A stretch of DNA of 64,000 nt from Hibiscus mutabilis (taxonomy: Eukaryota > Streptophyta > Magnoliopsida > Malvales > Malvaceae), in assembly GCA_019671005.1 (NCBI GenBank), contig CM033717.1, positions 74,879,850 to 74,943,849 on the forward strand, given 5' to 3'. A program made the position numbers and the translations under genes. Below the pieces are notes generated by a model. That model saw only the letters and a list, made by a program, of their open reading frames with translations, did no database searches and had not been told where the DNA came from. Of this stretch, positions 22,552-35,280 are shown piece after piece. Each line of letters opens with the position of its first letter. Position 1 is the first letter of the stretch.

Positions 22552-23285
22552 TTTTGATCAAAGAGAATTAAAAACTTCATTCAAACGCAAAGAAACATAC
22601 AAACCATGGCATAAGACGCCATGAACATACATTCGAAAAGGAAAAATAAGACGGGCACCCGACAAGCTCGGAATCTAGAGCAAAAGGGGAGAGCCGCCAC
22701 AAGCGAGCGAATGAGGGATGAACAGGTTGCACAGGCCAACACGAGCGAGGGAAAAAAGCCGAAATCCAGCACCCACAAAGGGCAAACGACAACATGTCAA
22801 CGGGATTTAAATCGACCGACGTGGGATCCAAGCGCCGAACTGAGCAAGACGACAAATGAGGTTCCATAAAAATGGGTCAACCTCTTCACACGAGAGTCCG
22901 ACAAAACGCTGGAAACAAAAGGCCACATGCAAAAAGAGCATCAGAGAGAGAAATCGCCAAAGCCACCGCCTCCCTCAGCATTCCTTGAACCTGCAAAACC
23001 AAAAAGCAAAGAGAAACCCAACCAAAAATGAAAAAACAAAGTGTCAAGAGAGACGGGATGAACCAAGCCTCTCTTTCACTTGTTCTTTCCCATTTCGAGC
23101 CGACAAAGAGGACCGATCGTCCCTCTTCCAAAACTAGTGCCCAAACTTGAACCGTGGTGACCGGGGTTTGAAAGACTCATCGAGAAACACCAAATGAAGT
23201 TTAAGAAGCAAAAACCAACCGAAAAAAGAAAAAAAGGTCGACTTGCAATAAAAGAAGAAAAAGAAAAACATAAAACGATTTCACA
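22552..23285 (-). mobile_element. Possible LINE-type retroelement fragment
   Basis: A G+C-richer island inside A+T-rich DNA. On the minus strand it reads like transcribed sequence and ends TTTGAATGAAGTTTTTAA then CTCTTTGATCAAAATAAATA, similar to 3' ends of cotton-type LINEs as I remember them. Minus-strand frames rich in Cys, Trp and Phe (22577-22867) lack reverse transcriptase motifs. No target duplication was found. Confidence 0.3.
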
Positions 23286-25988
23286 TCGATCTACCTACAA
23301 AGTTAGTGGTCTAAAATAAAGGATAAAAAGATCATTTTTCACTTAACAACATGATTTTTTATGTGAACATGCGTCAAATCACATCGATTTCACATAAAAA
23401 TTCTTTGACGAAATAACATATATACTCTCCAATCACATGAAGTGCTCACATTAAAATTTTTCTGACGATTCAGTCGATTACTTTCTATAGTCAAAAATAA
23501 AATATGAAAATAATACACATCCTCATCACCATCCTACCCAATTCAAAGAGAAATTATTTTATGGACCCGACTCACCACGTTATTTATAGTCTCTATCTAC
23601 TAAAAATCAGTCAACTAATCATTTTTTCTCACGTCACTCATCCATTCATAATGAACTTCTATGTAACCACCTACTCCCTATTTACATGGCGTAAAAAGGT
23701 GAAGATTTATCTTTGGTAAAAATGACATAAAAAAGAAAAAATTATGTAATTAATTTTTAGTGGACGAGACTATAGATGACATGGTGGGTCGGAACCATAT
23801 AATAAATTTTTTAATTGAAGATGCTCTACACACTCAAACACTAAAATATCTTTGAAACTTAGAATTACTTGTCGTAGCTCCTAAAACACCATACATGACT
23901 CTTAACAAGTAAGATGGCTTAATCAAAACTTTGGATTAATAATAATTAAAAAAGAATTCCCCATTACACAATCAAGTACGGAACCAATATGTAGGATTGG
24001 GGTAAAACATAAATATTTAAAAATAAAATAAATTTATTTTTAAAATTTGTATAAAAAAATAAAGACGAGACGTAAAACATATAACTCCGTCCCTGCGCAC
24101 AACTCAAGCGTAAAAATATCAAAGAAAATGGGAATAGGTTATGGTGAATCGACAGAAGAATAGACGGTGTGGATTTGATACATGAATTTATGGACAAAAC
24201 GTCAAGACCCAAGGCCCTACTCTTTGGACGTAAGGGACAAGTATTGATGTATTATTACATTACATGATGAATGGAGAATGTAGATATTTTGTTGGTTCCA
24301 TAGCTACTTATCTTATCTGGAATGATTTGGTTGGACAACCAACACACCCATTTGCTCCAATGCCCATCACCTTTTTTTAGGCTCAGCCTAATGGCCTTTT
24401 TCTTCGCTTAATACGAGCTTACGTGAGATGCAGAGGTCTCTCGTATCTTAATCAATAGTCGAAGATTAAATTTTTATCTTATATATAAAGTAGATTTAAA
24501 ACTGATAATTAGAGTCAACAATTTTTAGAGTAATGATTAAAATTCTCAATGATACATTCCTCTTTTCTTAGAGTGTGAGTTTAAAACTCAGTAAGAATAA
24601 AATTTTCTTTTCCCTTCTCTTTTCCTTATATAAAAATTGTTTTCAAAAAAATTTACGACCAACATCTTTCACTTACATGGACCACCGGAACACGGGTTCA
24701 CTCTAGTAGATATATTGGAAAACAAAAATATTGACCTAATTCTACTCTTAATTTTTTAAAACTAACATTTTAGGGTTTTTTTTATCATTTTGATCCTTTA
24801 TATTTTGTTTTTTTCAAATAAAATTAATGGAAAAGTATCAAATATATTAAGCTAACATAAATTATTTTTTCACTTTCCATTTTCTACATTTTCAATATTT
24901 TTTTAACAAATTTTACAATTTATTATAATTACCATTATCTAATCTATTGGCTAGTTAGTCTGGATCAGTTATCTAATCCATCAATATCAAATGTTTTACG
25001 CAAACAACTAAGATATTTAGTGTCAGTATCAGTAAAAAGACAAAATAAATAACATCAAATTTAACAAATTTAATAAAAATTTTGAAGAGTAAAAACATCG
25101 TTAGATTTTTTAATTGAAAATTGATGGAATTGATTGATATTAATATACAATATACGTTTCAAATGTAACTTTGGTTTTTCACGTCGTAAATATGGTGACT
25201 GAATTTGACTTTTCAGCTTCTACACGTGGATAAAACCAGAAAATATATTTTGTAGATTGTGTTGTATCGTAAAAGCTTAAATATTTAAATTTAAAGCGCG
25301 ATTTTGGTAGTAAAAGGTGATATATTTTTTTGAATAGTTTAAAGGCGATTATAAGGTTGTGTCTATTTATACATGTTTTTAATCTTTTGATAATGCATAC
25401 ACACCTTGTAGACAGAACAATTGAACATAAATTTCTATGAAAGAATATTAACTACAAACAATGATTCCATCCACAGTCACACGTAACTTTGTCCATGATT
25501 ACCGCATGCACACGTATTAACCCATCCAATTCCGTCTCAAAATTTTAAAATTTCGACCCGACATAATAAAAATATAATCGACCTTGAATTTTTAACAAAA
25601 ACTTTGACTAAACTCAAATTCAACACGAACTTTTTTTCAAAACTCGACCTGAACTCAATTATTTTAAAATAAAACCGTCTTTATCGGGTGTCCGGATAAT
25701 TTTACCATCCCTGATAAAACCCTGATTTCAGTGAAGCTAGCTCTCAATCTCCCAGGTTTCAAGTTTGGGGTTTCAGACCTTTTGGGCCAATCACACCCTC
25801 GCAAGAGCTCTAACCTAAACTACCAACTGGGCTCCATAAGCATCGGTGTCCATTTGGGCCAAAACCTAAAGTGGGTTTCCCACTCCAAACCCAAACGCAC
25901 CCCGAGATTGCTCTGAGCTGACGGGAACCGACCGAGTCCCGACGACTGACGACTCATCTTATCTCAGTTCCACAATTGCTGCCCGGAC
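23286..25988. other. Gene-poor A+T-rich stretch
   Basis: I read both strands and found no family-like coding sequence. 25490-25720 contains several CCCGAC/CGACCT motifs like those in plant MITEs. 25730-25960 is G+C-richer with ORFs but no recognised domain. Confidence 0.35.
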
Positions 25989-26171
25989 GTGGCTCTATTC
26001 TTCTCCACACGACAACTAGCACTATCAGTAACCAGTATGAACCGTACGCAAAACTCTTTCAACCGACGACCGCTGAAACACGAAGTGTTCGAGAAGCAAG
26101 AATCCCCGGTTTCCGACATTTTTCCACTAACACACCGTGTAATGTCGGTCAGAGAAACCGAACGCCATTAA
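25989..26171 (+). CDS. Small ORF of unknown nature
   Basis: A 60-codon frame, start MALFFSTRQLALSVT, end THRVMSVRETERH, in a G+C-richer island (25730-26200). The N-terminus is faintly like an organelle-targeting peptide (Ser, Arg, hydrophobic). I do not recognise a family and there is no clear promoter; it may be a gene fragment or chance. Confidence 0.2.
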   Translation: MALFFSTRQLALSVTSMNRTQNSFNRRPLKHEVFEKQESPVSDIFPLTHRVMSVRETERH

Positions 26172-26596
26172 ATCAGTTGACTTTGACCACATAGGAATAT
26201 CTTTCCCCGTGTTTCACAATCCTTATCCATTTTCCTTTTCTGTGTTCTAACATTGTTACGTGAGTACATTATTTAAGGTTGTTTGATATCCATTATTCAA
26301 AAAAAGACAAAAAAAAGTTGTTTGATTTTCTGAACCTAACCCCCATTTTTCACACTTGTTCTGTTTTAACAAACATCAACTCTCCTTTCCATATTTTCAA
26401 AATCCCCAACCAACCACCCATTACTTTTGCTTAAAAACAGTGTTCAAGTTAAATATTCTTACTGAACATTATCTCAATGTCTTTGGTTGTTCACCTGAAA
26501 AAGAAAATATCTTTACACTGTGTTATGTCACTTTATTTATTTTTAACTTTTTTCCATTGATTTTCTGATTAGAGGTGATTTTAGACATGTACAATA

Positions 26597-27080
26597 GGTG
26601 GGAGTGTGCAAAAAATTTCGATTCAATTGATATAATCCGTTTATTCGATCTAAAAGTTTAGAAATTTGATCTGGTTTTTTATTTTTCGGTTAATTCAGAT
26701 CGAATATCTGAAAATTTCGGATCGGATGTGGATAGTTATTTCACATTTGGATCGGATATCCGAATATCTGAAATTTTAGTTTTTTATGTATAGGAATCTT
26801 GTTATACTCCATATTTTCCGAGTTATAAATAAAAATTTGAATTTTTCATGGATATAAATATTGTTATATTTAATAATTTGTTGCTTGTTATATTCGAAAA
26901 TTCAAAATTTTCATGCATAGGACCGTTAAACTTTAAAAAAAAACTTAAATCAAGCCATAAATTCTAATATTTGGATATCCGATTTGAAAATCTAATATCT
27001 GAAATTTCGAATATCCAATTTTTTCATATCGGATGCAGATCGCTAATTTGTCAATCCGAAATCCAAAATGCACACCCCTA
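26597..27080. mobile_element. MITE of about 485 bp flanked by ACAATA
   Basis: The left end GGTGGGAGTGTGCA and the right end TGCACACCCCTA are inverted copies. Inside, GGATATCCGAATATCTGAAA-like phrases recur in both orientations. ACAATA flanks both sides (26591-26596 and 27081-27086). No ORF. Family uncertain. Confidence 0.5.
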
Positions 27081-28004
27081 ACAATAAGAGTGATCATATA
27101 AGGTCTCCAAGAAAAATAGACTACAAAAATGAGATACCTGCAAAATAAAAATAAAAGATTAATTATGGACTAGTTCTGATGAAAACACATAAAAAAATAT
27201 AATAACGTTGTAATTCATGAATTTTGAGTTTTGTTAGACTCATTTTTTTTTACCTTAATTAAATCATATATACAGACAGACTAAGCCATCACTTCATTAT
27301 ACAAAAAGTTCCCAGCTTTATTTTCCCCGCAAATTCCTCATTAAAATGTCAAGTTTTTATGTACAAATGCAACGAGAAGCAGGAGTTGCTTTCAATTAGT
27401 GAAGAATCTTGGGACTGAAGATTCAACTAAAAGCAATAAAAAAAACATGCCATTTGATGGTCATGCATACAAGATATTTCCATCATGTTCATGTCAACCA
27501 TCTTTGATTAAATCTTCTAGAAGATATATCTGATTTTTATTGCAAGTGCGCCAACCTCTTTCGTTTACGAAGTCTAAAAACAAACCCAGAATTTCCGAGT
27601 TGATTCTTTATAACTCGAATCATCTAACTTTTTGAAATCATTTTGGGAAAAGTACAACAAGCAGCTTTCGACTGCGCTTTCATACGGAACATTCCAAATG
27701 GCAGAAAACAAAGTTCTAATTTTCATGGAAATTAAAAAGGAGGAAGAAAGTCAAAGGGACAGCCGCGTCATTTTGTATTGAACCAACTTTCGTGGACTTT
27801 ATATATATATGTTATACACACTAATGTCAAACTCTTGTATATATACAGAAAATCTAAAGAATTCCATATTGTGTAAGAAAGTTGGTGATTCGAGATTGAA
27901 GTATTGAACATTTTCTTCTTCTTTCACCAACAACGAACAATCGTTCTAGTTCTGGGAATTATATACAAATTTGAAGAACTGAATTTGCAGATTCTGGGGA
28001 AAAT
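27081..28004 (+). promoter_or_regulatory. Promoter and 5' UTR of the RIPK-like kinase
   Basis: A TATA box lies at about 27798-27813, some 200 bases before the ATG at 28005. The leader is A+T-rich with CT patches (27910-27925). No other gene between 27081 and 28004. Confidence 0.45.
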
Positions 28005-29565
28005 ATGACTGTGATGAAGATTATCTTGAAGTCCATCATCCCGATCTGTTCAAAGGGTGTTGTGAAACCAGACAGTAAACCTAAGAAGGATGTTTCAAAG
28101 CAAAGTTCATTCACAAGGTTTGCCATGTTAGACTTAAGTTATCGGAGCTCGATGTTGTCGGAGGACTTGTCGACGTCGCTCGCCGGTTCGAATCTTCATG
28201 TTTTTACGCTCGGGGAGCTAAAGGTGATAACACAGAGCTTCTCGTCGGCTAATTTTCTAGGTGAAGGTGGGTTCGGACCGGTGCATAAAGGGTTCATTGA
28301 TGACAAGCTTAGGCCTGCGTTGAAAGCTCAGCCTGTTGCAGTTAAAAACCTGGATTTAGAAGGTCTGCAGGGACACAGAGAGTGGCTGGTGAGTATATGT
28401 TTCAGATTTCAATCAATATTTTTCTTAATGTTAATTGTTTCTGTTTGGTTATTGAGAAATGTTTGTTTCTTGAGCAGACTGAAGTGATATTTCTGGCACA
28501 ATTGCGGCATCCGCATCTCGTGAAGCTGATAGGATATTGTTGCGAAGAAGAAAACAGGCTACTGGTGTATGAATATATGCCTAGAGGCAGCTTGGAGAAT
28601 CAACTATTTAGAAGTATGTTCTTTCTCTCTGCAAATTATGGCAAAAACCCGAAAACCGAAACTCGAAATAGAAACTAATGTCAGCCTTCCTTGGTGCAGG
28701 GTATTCTGTTTCCCTTCCGTGGGCGACAAGGATGAAAATTGCTCTCGGAGCTGCCAAGGGTCTTGCCTATCTCCATGAAGCAGAGAAACCAGTCATTTAC
28801 CGAGATTTCAAAGCATCGAATATCTTGTTAGACTCTGTAAGTGTTGCTTTTTCTCCGTGTTCTTATTCGAGTAACATGGATTTTCCTAGTTTATTGATGT
28901 CGTGTTCGAAACATGTTCTTTTCCAGGATCACAATGCCAAGCTTTCGGATTTCGGTCTGGCAAAAGACGGTCCGGAAGGGGATGACACGCATGTCTCCAC
29001 TAGGGTTATGGGGACACAAGGCTATGCTGCTCCTGAATACGTCATGACGGGCCACTTGACGGCGATGAGCGATGTGTATAGCTTTGGAGTGGTGCTTTTG
29101 GAGCTTTTAACTGGGAGGAGATCCTTAGACAAGAACCGTAGCCCGAGACAACAGAACTTGGTAGAGTGGGCAAGGCCGATGTTGAATGATCATCAGAAAC
29201 TTGGTCGGATAATGGATCCAAGACTTGAAGGGCAGTACTCAGAAATTGGGGCACGGAAGGCGGCTGCATTGGCTTATCAATGCCTCAGCCAACGCCCAAA
29301 GCAAAGACCAAAAATGTGTGATGTGGTCCAGACATTGGAACCACTTCAGGACAATGAAGATATCCCAATTGGTCCCTTTGTTTACACGGTTCCAACCGAA
29401 AGTGGTTCACCAAAGGAGGACAAGGACACCAAGGAATGTGGATCTAAAAAGGAGTTGAAGAAAGACAATGGACACCGTCATCAAAACAGGTCGCCGAGGA
29501 TGTCTCCGATCCGCTCGAAAAACGACACCCTTAAGAACGGGTCGAATTCTCCCTTGCATCAATAA
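28005..29565 (+). CDS. Receptor-like cytoplasmic kinase, RIPK-like (RLCK subfamily VII)
   Basis: RIPK (RPM1-induced protein kinase) and relatives act at the plasma membrane in immune signalling and root development. Four exons, 28005-28388, 28478-28613, 28700-28836 and 28927-29565, give 1296 nt (431 residues) without a break. N-terminal tail with LSEDLSTSLAGSNLHVFTL, then the kinase domain: glycine loop FLGEGGFGPVHKG (about 84-96), ATP-binding Lys in PVAVKNLDLEG (Lys114), catalytic VIYRDFKASNILLD (Asp209), SDFGLAKDGPEGDD (DFG at 227-229), GTQGYAAPEY and SDVYSFGVVLLELLTGRRS. It is an RD kinase with all key residues, so probably active. The tail after about residue 390 is basic and Ser/Pro-rich. 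The DNA has no lesion, unlike the genes before it. Confidence 0.95.
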
Positions 29566-29717
29566 ATCAAGGGGAGCATAGAGTACAAAATTAGTAAATC
29601 TATAGAACATAATGTAAATAGGATCAAAGTTAAAAGAATGCAAGTTTTTCTTGGGAGCAAAGAATTGTATTACTTACATCGATTCATTCAAATACAGGAA
29701 TTTTGCATTTGGTTTTT

Positions 29718-30038
29718 GGCTTAATACCAAAATAAGTACCCAAATTATCTCGTTTTTTAGGTGCCTAAACTATTTATTGTTCCTTTTAGGTTCCCAAACT
29801 ATCTTATTTTTCCCTTTTAGGTGTCTAACTATCTTTGCCCCTTTTGAGTGGCCAAACTATTATTTCTTGGTCAAAGTAGGTGCCTAAACTAGCATTTTTT
29901 GGTTAAAGTAGGTGCCTCAGCTTGACCTTGAAAAGGGCAAAAAAATGATAGTTTGAACACTTAAAAGGAGCAAAAAATAGTTTAGGTACTTAAAAAGGAA
30001 AAATATGATAATTTGGACACTTATTTTGATATTAAGCC
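29718..30038. mobile_element. 321-bp TIR element downstream of the kinase
   Basis: Left end GGCTTAATACCAAAATAAGT and right end ACTTATTTTGATATTAAGCC are inverted copies, with similarity running inward (CCAAACTATC-like phrases in both orientations). Flanks TTGGTTTTT and TTTGTTTTT match at 8 of 9 bases, as an aged 9-bp duplication would. No ORF; a Mutator-like MITE is likely. Confidence 0.6.
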
Positions 30039-30067
30039 TTTGTTTTTTTGTTGAATGATGAGATGAG

Positions 30068-30600
30068 TCATAAACCTGGCAAACTTGACCTGAGACCCGA
30101 ACTGATTTATCCGAACCGAGACCCAAAATCTACCCAAACATAATGACCCGAAATTTGATTTGAAACTCGAAATAAACCGAACCGATCCAAATTTTAGTTG
30201 AATCGAAATGGACCCGAACCGATTTTCACCCGAACCGAATTGACCTAAACAGAAGACAACCAGAAATATAGAAAAGATATTAATAGAAATAAAGAAAAAT
30301 GAAATATGAACAACCGCACAACTCACCAAAAAGTCAAATATATTAGCTTTATAAAGCTATATATAGGGTGTAAAAAACTAAACGACCTAAAAACTCAATT
30401 AAAATCGTCTGATCTCCCATTGGCTCGAATCGAAAATAACCGAACTGATATTAACCGACCCAAAAATCAACCGACCCGAAATGACCTGAATCATAATAGA
30501 CCTGAACTAAAACCGAACCGAAATCGAATTCGAACCGAATGATATCATACCCAAAATGACCGGAATCCAAACCTGAACCAAATGACCTGTTTGCCATCTC
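30068..30600. mobile_element. 533-bp hAT-like non-autonomous element
   Basis: Flanked by the 8-bp direct repeat GAGATGAG (30060-30067 and 30601-30608). The ends share CTGGCAAAC (left) and its inverse GTTTGCCA (right), similar to hAT ends containing TGGCAAAC. The interior is full of CCGAAC/ACCCGA motifs. No transposase. Confidence 0.6.
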
Positions 30601-30608
30601 GAGATGAG

Positions 30609-31720
30609 TGTTACTTGTTTATCAAGCAAAAGACTAGTTCAAAAATGGCTCATCACCAACTATTTTGAATAAAAAAAAATCAAAATTGTCAAAAACAAAG
30701 CATGAAAACAAGTAATAAAGGGATGAAACCACTTTTAGTTGTTGCCATTTTTTTTTTAATTTAGTCCAGAAATTTACCTTTTCTATGTCTATGCGTGAAT
30801 TTAGATTTTTGGTTATTTTGAAGATGTGACACCCTTATTGTGAAAAAAGTATTGTTAAATTTAATGACTATGGAACAAAAAATGCGTGCACCAAATTAAA
30901 ATAAGTTGAGGTCTATTATAAAAACAATCTTCTTAATTTAATTTGCTTCATTTATAATTTTATGATTAAATTTTCAATTTTACTTAAAAATTTAATGTTT
31001 TATTCGATTAGACCAACAATTTTTGGTTGCTTTATCATAATAATCAATAACAACACCAGCCACTTCTTTTGATAATGAGGTTGTTAAAGATTTGATTATT
31101 GAACACTGATTGCTGAGATTGAAAATACAGTGGTCAATATAGCACACGTGAAGGTCAACGATTGCAGATTATGATCAAATCCCACTAGGCAATTTGTTAC
31201 AATTTGTAAGGTTATATACCCTTAAAAACAATACTTCTGATTGGTTCATAACCAAACCGGGACATTAACATTATATCAGAACTTTCGACATTCAATTTTA
31301 TCGATTATCGGTTGATTTTATGAGATAAGAGAATAGGTCCTCTAACAAGGTCAAAGTTCGAACTAAGATGTTTTGAATAATCTAAATTGGGTTAGAAGTC
31401 TCATACCTTAAGGAACCTTTGTTATACTCGGTTTGAATTGCTTCTTCTTTGCTTTGTTTTGAGTTTGTTAACAAAATTTAACCAGAAAAAAGCTAATCAC
31501 TGACACTGAAAACTTATATAATCGATATGTTTTGAGTTTCGAATTTATTATTATTATGATTATATCAAGTAAACTTCATAGGCTGTTACAATCTATAAGG
31601 TCCTAGCATACCCTCAACATGATCTTATTTGAACGCTCGGTTTTACCCAGCAGACTTTGTTGGTTGGGAAATATATAATTATATGATGAAGACCCCATTG
31701 AAAGATAGCAAGGATGGAAT
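30609..31720. other. Intergenic, no feature seen
   Basis: A+T-rich sequence between the hAT-like element and the 3' end of the P450. The part next to 31720 is probably the P450 3' region. Confidence 0.4.
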
Positions 31721-33383
31721 TCAGATTTTGTAAAGATGAAGCGGGAGACGAGGCTCCATGACTGCAACAAGTGGAAACTTTCTTGGTGCTGTAATTCCAG
31801 GAGCTTCTTCCATGCTCAAATCTTCTACTTTAGTATTGTCCGGCAATTTCCAGTTGAAGCCTTGTAACAAGTGTGCCATGCTCAATTGAATCAACTTTAG
31901 TCCGAGCTTGTAGCCAGGGCACATTCTCCTCCCGGCACCAAATGGCAACAACTCGAAGTTTTATCCCTTCACATCTATGTTCCTCCCTATGAACCTCTCG
32001 GGTTGTTCCCACAGGGAGGGGTCTATGCCTATGCTCCAGACATTTACGAAGACTCTAGTTCCTTTGCGAATATCATATCCGGCCACATTGGAATCTTCCA
32101 TGGCCAAGTGTGGTGGTATCAATGGAGCAACCGGGTGTTTCCTCATTGTTTCTTTAATGATTGCATCCAAGTAAGGAAGCTGGAGGATGTCTTTTTCTTC
32201 CACCCATCTCGCTCTGCCGATCACTCTGTCTAATTCTTCGGTTGCTCGTCTGATGAGTTGTGGTTGTTTGATGAGTTCTGACATTGCCCATTCAACGACT
32301 GTTGCGGCGGAATTTGTGCCTCCAACTAGTAGATCCTGTTATCAGACAATAATTTTCATCAATCAGAAATAGGCATAATTTTAGCTTGCTATTATTTTGT
32401 TTAACCTGTTAAACTTAAAAGAAACGAGTGTGTTGAGAAAAATAAATATACCATAGTGAGGCCCCTGAGAGCATCATAAGTAAGCTTAACATCAAGATCA
32501 GGATCATCAGCTAGCTGCAACAGTAAATCCACCATGTCTTGTGCCACCCCACCAAATCCTTTCCTAATTCCGTCTTTCTCCACTTATGTTCGTCGAACAC
32601 TTGATCGAGAAATCGGTCAAGTTTTCTCTTCAAAGCCTTCATTTGCTTTATGTAGCCCTGTAAATCCAAGAAATCTAGCCAAGGTATCCAATCCCCGATA
32701 TTGAACACTCCAGTCAACAAGGTAAACTGGTTTAACATCTCTTGAAACTCTGGCAGACTCGTGATTGGTTTATTTTGAAGCTGATCACCATTATTCTCAC
32801 TCAAGTACTTGGTTCCCAACAGCATCCTGCTCACAATACTAAGAGTAAAATGTAAGAGCTGCTCCTTAAGAATAACCGGTTTCCCTGATAATCCATACAA
32901 GCGGCAAACAGAAGCACGCATTTCCTCAGCTCGGAGTCAGATGAACTCAAAGGATTCCAGTCTTTTGGTGCTGAATAGTTCATTCTGAAAGTTTTTGCGA
33001 GCCAGGCGCCAATGTGGTCCATACGGAGCGAACACCATATCGCTGTAGTTGTACGTAACATACTTGCCAGCTGCTGTTTTGGGCCTAGAAGCAAATATTT
33101 GGTCATGTTTCTTTAGAAACTCCTTGGCCATCTCAGCCGATGATGCAATTACCACGGGATAGGAACCGAATTTGAGGTGCATTAACGGCCCATGTCGGGA
33201 AAGTTCGTGAAGAGATTGATGTGGGAGGGAACCAATGAGATTAAGGTTGCCGATGATCGGCCAGGGTTTGGGACCCGGTGCAAACTTTAGTTGTTTGCAC
33301 CGCCGAGCATTGAAAATTCTCGAGAGGAAGGCTAGAGATGCTAGCAGTGCTATTGATAGAACAAGCCAAGATAAAGGCCCCAT
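31721..33383 (-). pseudogene. Cytochrome P450, CYP92-like (CYP71 clan), degraded
   Basis: CYP92-type enzymes are ER-anchored monooxygenases of specialised metabolism. Two exons: 32452-33383 and 31721-32335. N-terminal anchor (MGPLSWLVLSIALLASLAF), hinge FAPGPKPWPIIGNLNL, then RPKTAAGKYVTYNYSD, LPYLDAIIKETMRKHPVAP (ExxR), ERFIGRN and the heme loop PFGAGRRMCPGYKLG. Lesions: in-frame TGA at 32937-32939 within a six-base excess before RAEEMRA; a frame change near 32580 between DEHKWRK and DGIRKGFGG; TAA at 31961-31963 just before NFELLPFG, where a glutamine codon is likely; and a few residues missing before PERF. The oxygen-binding motif reads GGTNSA. Several independent lesions make a pseudogene likely. 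A retrotransposon LTR begins about 110 bp upstream. Subfamily is from memory. Confidence 0.85.
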
Positions 33384-33496
33384 TGATTAGAGATTGGTTA
33401 CTGTTGGGAATTGGAGAATATGTACTATTTCTCAAGGTATTTAAACTTGAGTTCCTAGTTTCTTTCATCTCTATGTGGTACATGATTTCGACATTG

Positions 33497-35085
33497 TGTC
33501 GCAACCCTCTCGAGCTTCGACGTTTCGGCAAAAAACATTAAAATCAACGGAGTCACCATCAATCTTTTTTTAAAAAAAGGTGTGATTAGATCACCTAAAT
33601 TGGGTTACTTTAATAAAAACATTTTATTTTCATTAAAATAACATCTTTTGGTATGCGAAAACACAAAACCGAGTTCGGTAGTCGGTTACGCGCGGGGAAG
33701 GATTAGCACCCCACAACGCCCAAAAATTGGTACATTGTCGATTACAAAAGGCTTAAAAAGTCGGATTTTGCGAATTCTTATAGAGCTTTAAATTATTTTC
33801 CGTTTATGAATTAAATTCCATTTTAACGGCCTTACCACCTGAAAATGAACTCCAGTCACCGCCAACACTTCTGGCGCTAACCCGTCATTTCCGTTTGATC
33901 TATTTGTTTTTTAAAAAATAGAAAAATGTTGTTTGTGGGCTTTAAACCCAAATCATTTTGGACCACTTATTTTCACCAATTTCTTTTTTTATTTAAAAAT
34001 TCCGAAAATGAAAGAAATATTTAAAAAAACATAAAAATAAATATTGTTCTTTTTATTAAAATTTTAATATAATTAGACAAGAAAACAACACAATAAAAGA
34101 TTAAATCGAACAAACTCGGATTAACATAAAATTATATGAACAAAATATAAAGGAAGTAAGAACAGTAGAATGAACAAATAAAAAAAACATAATTAAAATT
34201 AGAAAAAGAAAAAGGGGAAAATTATACCGACAAAGTGGCAAAAATGCTTGTTTTTCCTCCTCAAAAACTCGAACAATGCCGCTCCAAACTTGAACTAATT
34301 CCAGCAACTTCCCAACAATTTTCAGAGTATTTTTCTGGGTATTTTTGGATGAATTTTAGTGTGTTTTGAACAATGCAAATTGGGCACTATTTATAGGGTT
34401 TGGAGGATTGGGATTTAAGGCAAATTGGGGACAAAATCCCTATTTTCGTCCCATAAAATCATCCCATCCGATCAGCATAGCTTTAATTCGTTGAAATCCA
34501 TCCTGAATTTCATTTGTTTTGGCTCCAATTTGGGAGATTTTGCCCCCAAATTAAATTAGGGTTCGAACCATTTTCCCCTTCAATTGGCGAGCTACCGGCG
34601 ACAGCAAGGGACGGGGTCGACGGCATTGGACTCAACCGACCGAGGCGAGTCGACCGGCACCAACCACGGTGGCCGCCATGACCCAGGGACGGCGCAATCG
34701 GCACCGGCAGCCGACCAAGGCCATTCGAAACAGGGGATTTGGGGTGTTGATCCCGCGCGCGTGGCTGCGCGAGATCTTCCCCTTTTCCCCCTTTTTCCCT
34801 TATTCGATCCAAGCCATCCGTATTTTTGTCCCCGAATCCAACGGTCTCGAATAAACCTAAAAAAAGATAAATCTCTAAAAAATAAAATGGGTTCCTTATT
34901 TATTATTTTTCTAGTATTTTTTATTTAAATGGATTTATTTTGGGTTATTATTTTAAAAAAATAGGTTTTATGAACCATATTTTCCTCATTTTTTATTTTA
35001 AATGAGCTCACTATTATTTCTTTTTTGTATTTTATTTAAAGTGGGCTTATTATTATTTTTTATTATGTAAAATCAAGTGACAACA
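33497..35085 (-). repeat. Left LTR (minus orientation) of the Gypsy pair
   Basis: On the minus strand it starts TGTTGTCACTTGATTTTAC at 35085 and ends GGTTGCGACA at 33497. A purine tract AAGAAGGGG lies just before the start, as a polypurine tract should. About 1589 bp. Contains the sequence reading GCGCGGGGAAGGATTAGCAC (33691), also found inverted in the right LTR as a diverged copy. It is shorter than the right LTR. Confidence 0.75.
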
Positions 35086-35280
35086 GTTGCCCCTTCTTTG
35101 CTTATTCCAGTAAAACAGGGATACAACAAAGAACATGAGGCACTTGATTTTCACCAATCTCTTATCTGCTACTTAGCTCCGTCCTTCTGATGCCCGAACA
35201 GTTGGGTGGGTTTTATTCTCCTGATGCCTGAATAGATAGACATGTTCGATTCTCCAAATGCCCGAAAAGCTAAGCGGGTT

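Noticed and set aside
22577..22867. Cys/Trp/Phe-rich minus-strand ORF as a secreted peptide gene
   Set aside because: No signal peptide with cleavage context and no start region; more consistent with transposon-derived sequence.
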